This document shows, one piece after another, positions 12,702 through 17,969 of a stretch of 21,711 nucleotides of DNA (positions are counted from its first letter, which is position 1; every line of letters starts with the position of its first letter). The stretch lies in the IMG/VR virus record IMGVR_UViG_3300042866_002576, positions 1 to 21,711 of that record; one strand, written 5' to 3'. A model generated the notes under the pieces. The model was not told the origin of the DNA. It did no database searches and was given only the letters and a program-made list of their open reading frames with translations. Origin of the DNA: a virus. Both the position numbers and the translations under genes were made by a program.

Positions 12702-12720
12702 GCAGCGCGACATGCGCCAC
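12702..12720 (-). promoter_or_regulatory. 5' leader hairpin, copy 3
   Basis: GUGGCGC pairs with GCGCUGC (seven pairs, two G-U) around the loop AUGUC. It starts 14 bases after the TAGGGT element and 38 bases before the amidoligase start codon at 12664. One base change against copy 1 (C to U in the second arm) keeps pairing as G-U. Confidence 0.6.
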
Positions 12721-12731
12721 TGCCAGTAAGA

Positions 12732-12776
12732 ATACCCTACCCCGCCGTAGGCGCTAGTCCGGCGGAGCATCAAAGT
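12732..12776 (-). promoter_or_regulatory. Shared leftward promoter/operator element, copy 3 (amidoligase unit)
   Basis: The box at 12732-12757 is identical to copies 1 and 2, with TAGGGT (minus) at 12739-12734. The second block begins with AAAGT at 12772, at the same 14-base distance as copy 1, but then diverges. This unit may therefore lack the site formed by the GAGAAATTCTC palindrome. Confidence 0.65.
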
Positions 12777-12793
12777 CAGAAATTTGTCCGAAA

Positions 12794-12826
12794 GTTGCAA
12801 ACCCTCATGGCCGTAGGGGTTGCAAC
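12794..12826. promoter_or_regulatory. 12-bp inverted repeat, candidate operator
   Basis: GTTGCAAACCCT at 12794-12805 and AGGGGTTGCAAC at 12815-12826 are complementary with a single mismatch, separated by 9 bases. It lies just upstream of the amidoligase promoter in the divergent intergenic region. No T-run follows at close distance, so an operator is favoured over a terminator. Confidence 0.5.
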
Positions 12827-12861
12827 TCATGCAGGGAGTCCCAAGTCGGGGTTTCGGGCCC

Positions 12862-12902
12862 AAAGAAAACGCCCAGCAGGCCGCGTGGAGGCCAACTGGG
12901 CG
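12862..12902 (-). terminator. Intrinsic terminator, leftward
   Basis: On the minus strand CGCCCAG and CTGGGCG (12902-12896 and 12876-12870) form a 7-bp stem with an inner GGCC/GGCC pair, followed at once by TTTTCTTTG. This is the best classical terminator in the window. It implies a leftward transcript that begins somewhere between 12903 and about 13300, where no confident gene is seen. Confidence 0.6.
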
Positions 12903-13276
12903 GCACAATGGGCGGACCTGCGCGGCGTGTCGGCGGCACGCTTGCTCGCCACGCAGGCCTGAATCCGTGCGGTCGCAGCATACCGCATCCCGGGAGAGCC
13001 ATGAGGTCAGTTCCTCAAGGGCTGCAGCCGTGTCCGGTGGCATCGTGTCCGGATCTGGGTGGCCGCACGAACGTGCGGCCGGAGAGATGCGCGCTGACCC
13101 TAGCGCATCCCGAGGCTTCGCCTCGCGCTCGCATGCTGCCGCAGCGGATGGCCCGTCGAAATGGTGAAAGCAGCATCACGGGAAACCTCGTCCGGCTCCA
13201 TCCGGCTGATCTCCCGAGACTCCGGAAGCCCGGGGTCTCGGTGTTCCTGCACCTCACCCTCCAACTGCTCCGAGCC
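12903..13276. other. Divergent intergenic region, no confident gene
   Basis: The 374 bases hold a perfect 9-bp inverted repeat with a 2-base centre at 13061-13080 (GGCCGCACG-AA-CGTGCGGCC), a smaller hairpin CGAGGC-TTC-GCCTCG at 13111-13125, and on the minus strand TAGGGT at 13102-13097. A leftward frame from an ATG at 13043 starts MPPDTAAALEELTSWLSRDA and contains a plausible CDRTDSGLRGEQACRRHAAQVR stretch. It has no ribosome site and runs on through the terminator at 12862-12902 and the amidoligase promoter, ending only at 12642. It could be a small RNA, a decayed gene or a control region. Confidence 0.4.
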
Positions 13277-13305
13277 TTGACGCACCATCGGCAAGCGCGT
13301 AGGGT
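13277..13305 (+). promoter_or_regulatory. Rightward promoter placed for a leaderless mRNA
   Basis: TTGACG at 13277-13282, a 17-base spacer, and TAGGGT at 13300-13305. The start codon of the HTH gene is at 13313, eight bases after the -10, exactly where transcription should begin. No ribosome site fits in the seven bases between. This is a near-consensus sigma-70-type promoter with a TANNNT -10. Confidence 0.7.
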
Positions 13306-13312
13306 ATGCCGC

Positions 13313-13582
13313 ATGGGCAAACCAACCGCAGCCGTCATCCGTGATCCGCAGTCTTGGAAGTCAGCGATGCGTGATCATCTCCGCGCCAACGGGATCAGCA
13401 GGTACGACTTCGCACGCAGGTGCGCGAAGGCTGGCGTCTGCACGATCCACACCGCCGAATGCCTCCTTGCCGGGGAGGAAACCGTTACGGGACAACGGGT
13501 TCCGACGATGGCGATGGCGATCCGGATGTCCGAGCTGGCCGGCATGGAGTTCATGATGCTGACGAAGGAGGTCGCGAAGTGA
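13313..13582 (+). CDS. Small helix-turn-helix-like protein (89 aa)
   Basis: The ATG at 13313 stands right behind a promoter and has no ribosome site, as expected for a leaderless start. The product is helical: WKSAMRDHLRANGISRYDFARRCAKAGVCTIHTAECLLAG at residues 15-54 has the spacing of an Xre-like HTH, with ISRYDFARRCAKAG as first and turn helices. A Met-rich third helix region (MAMAIRMSELAGMEFMML) follows. Such proteins are phage regulators. It is the first gene of the rightward unit and faces the leftward amidoligase unit, so it is a candidate regulator of the divergent promoters. Its stop overlaps the ParB-like start (GTGA). Confidence 0.65.
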   Translation: MGKPTAAVIRDPQSWKSAMRDHLRANGISRYDFARRCAKAGVCTIHTAECLLAGEETVTGQRVPTMAMAIRMSELAGMEFMMLTKEVAK

Positions 13583-14256
13583 CTCCCAAGATCGAGCGAA
13601 TCGAGCGAGTCCCGATCGACTCCGTCATCCCCGACCCGGAGAACGCACGCCTCCACCCCGAGCGCAACCTCGCAGCCCTCGCGAACAGCCTGAAGCGCTT
13701 CGGGCAGCAGAGGCCGATCGTCGTCTCCAAGGACGGCATCATCATCGCCGGGAACGGCGCATACGGCGTGATGAAGTCCCTCGGATGGACCGAGGTCGTC
13801 GTCGCGTTCTCCTCGCTCGAAGGAGACGAGGCGCGTGCGTATGCGATCGCCGACAACCGCGCAGGCGAACTCGCTGCGTGGAACGACGATGTCCTGCGCA
13901 AGCAGCTCGACGAACTCTGCCAGATCAGCCCGGACCTGCTCTCCGCCGCAGGCTACGCGGAGGAGGAGCTGCGAGCCCTTCTCGAGCGCGCACCGATCAG
14001 CGTCGCGGAACTCGGGGCCACGGAGGGAGGCGTCTCCGAACTGCCTTCCGGATTCTCCAAGACGCTCGAGGAGTACGACGCCTCGCAGGTGCGCTCCCTC
14101 ATCTTCGCGTATGCGGCCTCGCAGTACGGCCTGATCGTGGAGGCCCTCGCTACCATCGCGGAGGAGAACTCCCTCGAATCCAACGCGGACGTGCTGGTGC
14201 ATCTCCTTGAAAGGGCAGGACATGCAGTCACTGAGCGCATCGAAGCGGACGATTGA
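13579..14256 (+). CDS. ParB/Srx-fold domain protein (225 aa)
   Basis: The GTG at 13579 overlaps the previous stop behind AAGGAGG. Residues 10-105 follow the phage ParB-like pattern: RVPIDSVIPDPENARLHPERNLAALANSLKRFGQQRPIVV, then KDGIIIAGNGAYGVMKSLGWTEV and RAYAIADNRAGELAAWNDD. In phages this domain often stands before a DNA methyltransferase domain; here a different helical region of about 90 residues follows and no methyltransferase motif is present. The usual GxGRxxA nucleotide-binding motif reads GNGAYGVM (58-65), so the conserved Arg is lost. It precedes a TET/JBP-type dioxygenase and overlaps it by 35 bases, suggesting a shared DNA-modification role. Confidence 0.8.
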   Translation: MTPKIERIERVPIDSVIPDPENARLHPERNLAALANSLKRFGQQRPIVVSKDGIIIAGNGAYGVMKSLGWTEVVVAFSSLEGDEARAYAIADNRAGELAAWNDDVLRKQLDELCQISPDLLSAAGYAEEELRALLERAPISVAELGATEGGVSELPSGFSKTLEEYDASQVRSLIFAYAASQYGLIVEALATIAEENSLESNADVLVHLLERAGHAVTERIEADD

Positions 14257-15058
14257 CCTCTCGCAGTACCGCCGCCGCAGGGCGAGCCTCGACGATTGCA
14301 GTCGGCTGATCTCGGAGGACACCATCGTTCAGGTGGAGGGGATGCCCGTCCTCGCGTACTACCATCGCCTGCCCGGCGACTTCTCGACGCTGCGCACGGC
14401 GCTCGGCCGCGTCAAGTACCAAGAGGGATTCCGCGCCACCCGCGCCAACCCGATGTTCACCCGGGCGCGCACGTTCGGATACGCGCCTCGCCTCGAGATC
14501 CGAAACCAGCCGTGCCGCATGGCGAGCCTCGGACGCGAGCAGCCGCTCGAGCACTCCGTCCTCCTCGAGGCAGCGCAGGTCGCGTACCAGTGCTACCGCG
14601 ATTCGTTTCCGCACCGGGCGCAGGCCCATGACGAACTCGCGACGAAGGTCCTGCCGGAGTACCGGATCGGCAGCACGCCTTTCACGTCCGGCATCGTGAA
14701 CGCGAACAACCCACTGCCGTACCACTTCGACCGGGGAAACTTCCGTGGCGTCAACTCCGCGATGCTCGGGTTCAAGAAGGACATCGAGGGCGGGCACCTC
14801 ACGATCCCGGAACTGGACCTCGCGTTCGACATCGGCGACCAGAGCCTGCTGCTCTTCGACGGGCAGAGCCTCCTGCATGGCGTGACCCCGTTCCGGCGCA
14901 CGACGGATGCGGCCATGCGCTACACGGTCGTCTTCTACAGCCTCGAAGGGATGTGGCGCTGCGAGCCCCCGGGCGAGGAGCTGAAGCACTTCAACCGGGC
15001 GCGCACCCGCAACGAGCGACTCCGGGCCGAGAAGGCATCCGCGAAGGAGCCAGAGTGA
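14222..15058 (+). CDS. TET/JBP-type 2OG-Fe(II) dioxygenase, probable DNA base oxidase (278 aa)
   Basis: The ATG at 14222 follows AAAGGGCAGGA; a TTG at 14207 is less likely. The double-stranded beta-helix core is clear: PLPYHFDRGNFRGVNSAML with H168 and D170 as iron ligands, GGHLTIPELDLAFDIGDQSLL, LFDGQSLLHGVTPF with the third ligand H219, and AMRYTVVFYSLEGMW with R233 for 2-oxoglutarate. The HxD...HG(V/T)TP...RYT.VFYSL spacing is that of the TET/JBP group, which hydroxylates the methyl group of thymine or 5-methylcytosine in DNA; phage members start base hypermodification. The N-terminal part (EGFRATRANPMFTRARTFGYAPR) also fits. It is followed by a glycosyltransferase through a GTGA overlap. 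Confidence 0.82.
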   Translation: MQSLSASKRTIDLSQYRRRRASLDDCSRLISEDTIVQVEGMPVLAYYHRLPGDFSTLRTALGRVKYQEGFRATRANPMFTRARTFGYAPRLEIRNQPCRMASLGREQPLEHSVLLEAAQVAYQCYRDSFPHRAQAHDELATKVLPEYRIGSTPFTSGIVNANNPLPYHFDRGNFRGVNSAMLGFKKDIEGGHLTIPELDLAFDIGDQSLLLFDGQSLLHGVTPFRRTTDAAMRYTVVFYSLEGMWRCEPPGEELKHFNRARTRNERLRAEKASAKEPE

Positions 15059-16008
15059 ACGGACCCAAGGTCGCGATCGCGTACCTCGCCAAGGCGAAGT
15101 TCGGCGGCTGGCCCACCTTTACGCGGCACCTCCGCGCTGCCCTGCTGGCGTCCGGCCTGTCGCCCGTCATCCGGACTCTGGGTGCCCGCACGGCCCCGAT
15201 GCCGATGGACTTCGGCCACGGCCTCGTCTGCAGGCGCATGGCCCTGAAGGACCTGCTGGCCTCGAAGATGCCCATCCTGATCGCGTGCGCCGACAAGGAT
15301 CACGCCGCCGCAGCCATGACCCTCGTAGGCGAGGGCAGCATGATCGTCGTGCACGACCCGGCGGAGAAGCACCTCGCGGGCATCCCGGCCGACCGCACCA
15401 TCGTGATCCGGCGCTCCATGAAGCAGCGCTCCCCGGCAGCACGCCTGATCCTGCACCCGTACGAGCGCAAGTCTCCTCCGCGCAATCCCTTGCACCCGGC
15501 GATCGCGCACTCCCGCGTGGACTTCGACAAGTACACGCACCTCATCCTCGAGGCACGGGATCTGGGGGCGGACATCAAGATCTACGGGGCTCCGAACCCC
15601 ATGTACGTGCACTTCAAGCTGCACCCGAAGTGGCCCGGATTCCAGCCCGAGCCGTTCGAGCGCAACGCCCACGCAGGAGCGGACTTGTGCGCTACCGCAC
15701 GCGCCGTCGTGGACATGAGCGCGATCAAGGGGGACGGGGGCGGATCGCAGTACTCGTTCCTCGAAGCATGGGACGCACGCGCTCCGCTCATCATCAACCG
15801 CAAGTGGGTGACGGGGTACGACAGCGACGAGATGCAGCCCGGACACAACTGCCTCGCGGCGAGCGATGGCAAGGAGATCAAGGAATGCCTCGAAGCGCTC
15901 AAGGACCGCGCCCTCGCAGACGCCCTCGTACGCAACGGGGAAGCAAGCCTAGAGCAGCACTCCCCAGCCGTCATTGGTGCTGCATACCGCTCCCTCCTCG
16001 GAGTTTAG
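15055..16008 (+). CDS. GT-B-like glycosyltransferase, probable DNA-base glycosyltransferase (317 aa)
   Basis: The GTG at 15055 overlaps the dioxygenase stop and has AAGGAG upstream. The product begins VAIAYLAKAKFGGWPTFTRHLRAAL, a strand followed by the glycine-rich loop of a GT-B N-domain. Nucleotide-fold strands recur (PILIACAD, SMIVVHDP, TIVIRR). The second half has IKIYGAP, ARAVVDMSAIKGDGGGSQYSFLEAWDARAPLIINRKWVTG (216-254) with a family-type E-A-W...PLI segment, and a closing helical region. Glycosyltransferases of this sort follow TET/JBP genes in phages and glycosylate hydroxymethyl bases. The sugar donor and base are unknown. Another sugar-transfer role is possible but less supported by context. 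Confidence 0.7.
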   Translation: MNGPKVAIAYLAKAKFGGWPTFTRHLRAALLASGLSPVIRTLGARTAPMPMDFGHGLVCRRMALKDLLASKMPILIACADKDHAAAAMTLVGEGSMIVVHDPAEKHLAGIPADRTIVIRRSMKQRSPAARLILHPYERKSPPRNPLHPAIAHSRVDFDKYTHLILEARDLGADIKIYGAPNPMYVHFKLHPKWPGFQPEPFERNAHAGADLCATARAVVDMSAIKGDGGGSQYSFLEAWDARAPLIINRKWVTGYDSDEMQPGHNCLAASDGKEIKECLEALKDRALADALVRNGEASLEQHSPAVIGAAYRSLLGV

Positions 16009-16009
16009 G

Positions 16010-16495
16010 ATGAGCCGGAACAACCCGCGCAGCAACCCGAGGCCTCGCAAGCCTCCATCCCCGCGACCCCCGCAGGGGAAAGGGGAGGGAGCGCCCTCAC
16101 CCACGCGCACGCCCGCACCCGCGCACACACATGAGGCGGAGGTGGCGTCGACCGCCCTCGCGCTCGCAGGGTCATCCGAGTCCATGCGGCTGATCCGCAG
16201 CGCCGTGCGCAACCGATGGATCATCCCGGAGCGCCTGTTCGAGGCAGCACCCGCGATCGTGGCCCGAATCCTGCTCGACCCCGGCACGGACATCAGGGAC
16301 AAGATCCGCGCTACTCAGACGCTCGCCATGCTCGACCGGAACAACACAGAGCTCCTGCTCGAGTCGCACCGGATCGAGAGGCTGCAAGAGGGATCGAGCA
16401 CGGACAACGTGGCAGTCGTCGCCAGCCTGTCCGATGAGCAGATCGCAGCGGTCGCCAAGACCATCCTGCCCCCGAAGGCAAAGCGCAAGTCGTGA
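16010..16495 (+). CDS. Probable small terminase subunit-like protein (161 aa)
   Basis: The ATG at 16010 lies one base after the previous stop. The N-terminal 50 residues are Pro/Arg/Ser-rich and probably disordered (PRPRKPPSPRPPQGKGEGAP). The rest is helical: SMRLIRSAVRNRWIIPERLFEAAPAIVARIL, DIRDKIRATQTLAMLDRNNTELLLESHRIERLQEG, SDEQIAAVAKTIL. The RLIR.A(V/I)R.RW.IP...... pattern is common in proteins directly before a phage large terminase. It is coupled to that gene by a GTGA overlap, which supports a small-terminase or DNA-recognition role. No sequence signature proves it. Confidence 0.6.
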   Translation: MSRNNPRSNPRPRKPPSPRPPQGKGEGAPSPTRTPAPAHTHEAEVASTALALAGSSESMRLIRSAVRNRWIIPERLFEAAPAIVARILLDPGTDIRDKIRATQTLAMLDRNNTELLLESHRIERLQEGSSTDNVAVVASLSDEQIAAVAKTILPPKAKRKS

Positions 16496-17943
16496 ACGCC
16501 GAGGTGCTTACGGCATCCGCAGCGGTCGCCGCCGCGCAGGAGAGCCCTGCCGCATTCGTCTCGCTGTGCCTGTCCCGCGAGGTGTCCATGCTGCAGCGGG
16601 AACTGCTGAATCACGCACTCGTGAATCACTCGTGGTACGCGGAGCTGCCTCGTGGACACGCCAAGACCAGCACGGGCGCCTACCTCGTCGCATGGTGGCT
16701 CGGCGTCCGGCCGGAGACGCGGTTCAAGATCGTCGGGCAGAACGACGAGGCGGCGAGCGCCACGACCCGGTTCATCCGGGAGATCGTTCGCTCGCAGGCC
16801 TTCCGCGCCACCTTCCCACACGTGCGGCTGAAGCCCGGAGAGGACACGGTCATGTCGTGGAGCGTCACGGCCCCGGGCCTTCCGGCGCGGCGCGACCCAT
16901 CCGTGCAGGGATCTGGCGTGTTCGGCAGAACGGGCGGTCGAGCGGACGTCCTGTGGTTCGATGACATCTGCGACCTGCGCAACTCCGTGCTGCAGCCAGC
17001 GTTGCGATCGCAGGTGAAGGAGGCGGTCGCGAACATCTGGATGCCGATGCTCGACCCGTCGGCGTCCCATCCGAGCCGCACTTGGCGGACCGCCACGCCC
17101 TTCCATACGGACGACCTGACGGCCGATTGGAGACGGGCGCACGGAGACGAGGGAACGCTTCTGCGCCGACCCTGCGTCGGCCCGATCAGCCCGTGGCCCG
17201 AGGTGTTCACCCCGCCCGTGCTGGAGGCGAAGCGCACCGAGATGGGCGCGATGGCCTACGCACGCGCCTACGAACTCGTACCCCTGTCGAGCGACCTGCT
17301 CGTCTTCCGCCCAGAGTGGATCCAGCACTACCGCTACGAGGAGCTGCCGACCGTCACCCGCACCATCGCGGCCATCGACTGGGGATACGGCAAGAAGGAG
17401 CAGGAGCGGGACGATCCCGACTACTCGGTGTGCCTCATCGGCGAGGTCGACAGCCGCAGGCACCTGTACCTGACGGACATCCTGCGCGTGCGCGAATCCT
17501 TCCCGGTGTTCGCTCGGCAGGCCGCAGCCCTGCTCGAGCGCAGGGGAGCATCGGCGGTTCTGGCCGAATGCAACGGGCCGCAGAAGGGCATCTTCGACCA
17601 GTTCCGGGACATGACAAACCAGCCGATGGTCGCGGTCGAGCGGACGACCGACAAGCACATGAGGGCAGCAGGCTCGCAACCCTTCGTCGAGCAGGGCCGG
17701 CTGCACTTCCCCGTCGACGCATCCGGCAAGATCCTGCCTGCGTTTCAGGTGGTATGCGACGAGATGCTCGCGTTCCCCGCAGGGAGCCACGACGACACCG
17801 TGGATACTGTGGTTGACCTATGCGGAGAGGCGGTACGCGGCACGCTCTCTGCGGAAGAGAAGATGCCCAAGCGCATCGAGCGCCCCGACGCGATCGGCCG
17901 GATGTTCTCGGCGCGTTCCGCGAAGCGTCCGTTCTTCACCTGA
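16492..17943 (+). CDS. terL: Terminase large subunit (483 aa)
   Basis: The GTG at 16492 overlaps the previous stop. ATPase motifs are ELPRGHAKTSTGA (51-63), a Walker A variant of the phage PRGHxKT type, and ADVLWFDDICD (151-161), the Walker B with its acidic pair. The C-terminal RNase H-like nuclease has IDWGYG (295-300, D296), VLAECNGPQKGIFDQF (356-371, E359) and GSHDDTVDTVVDL (431-443, D434 or D435). The enzyme drives DNA into the prohead using ATP and cuts concatemers. Length and motif order are complete. Gene order small terminase-large terminase-two genes-portal is usual. Confidence 0.93.
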   Translation: MNAEVLTASAAVAAAQESPAAFVSLCLSREVSMLQRELLNHALVNHSWYAELPRGHAKTSTGAYLVAWWLGVRPETRFKIVGQNDEAASATTRFIREIVRSQAFRATFPHVRLKPGEDTVMSWSVTAPGLPARRDPSVQGSGVFGRTGGRADVLWFDDICDLRNSVLQPALRSQVKEAVANIWMPMLDPSASHPSRTWRTATPFHTDDLTADWRRAHGDEGTLLRRPCVGPISPWPEVFTPPVLEAKRTEMGAMAYARAYELVPLSSDLLVFRPEWIQHYRYEELPTVTRTIAAIDWGYGKKEQERDDPDYSVCLIGEVDSRRHLYLTDILRVRESFPVFARQAAALLERRGASAVLAECNGPQKGIFDQFRDMTNQPMVAVERTTDKHMRAAGSQPFVEQGRLHFPVDASGKILPAFQVVCDEMLAFPAGSHDDTVDTVVDLCGEAVRGTLSAEEKMPKRIERPDAIGRMFSARSAKRPFFT

Positions 17944-17963
17944 CGATGGTCGATCTGTAGGAT
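17935..17963 (+). promoter_or_regulatory. Rightward promoter placed for a leaderless mRNA
   Basis: TTCACC at 17935-17940, a 17-base spacer and TAGGAT at 17958-17963. The next gene's ATG is at 17970, seven bases after the -10, so transcription would start at the A of the ATG. The -35 overlaps the end of terL. The -35 matches TTGACA in four of six positions. Confidence 0.55.
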
Positions 17964-17969
17964 TCGGGC

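Noticed and set aside
11711-12757. 348-codon rightward open frame opposite the amidoligase
   Set aside because: The amidoligase motifs lie on the other strand; this frame is a shadow.
12642-13043. Leftward 133-codon frame as a confident gene
   Set aside because: No ribosome site. It runs through an intrinsic terminator, the inverted repeat and the amidoligase promoter and overlaps the amidoligase start. Only its first third looks protein-like, so it is reported as a possibility only.
16315-17790. 491-codon leftward open frame opposite terL
   Set aside because: Shadow of the terminase, whose ATPase and nuclease motifs are intact on the plus strand.
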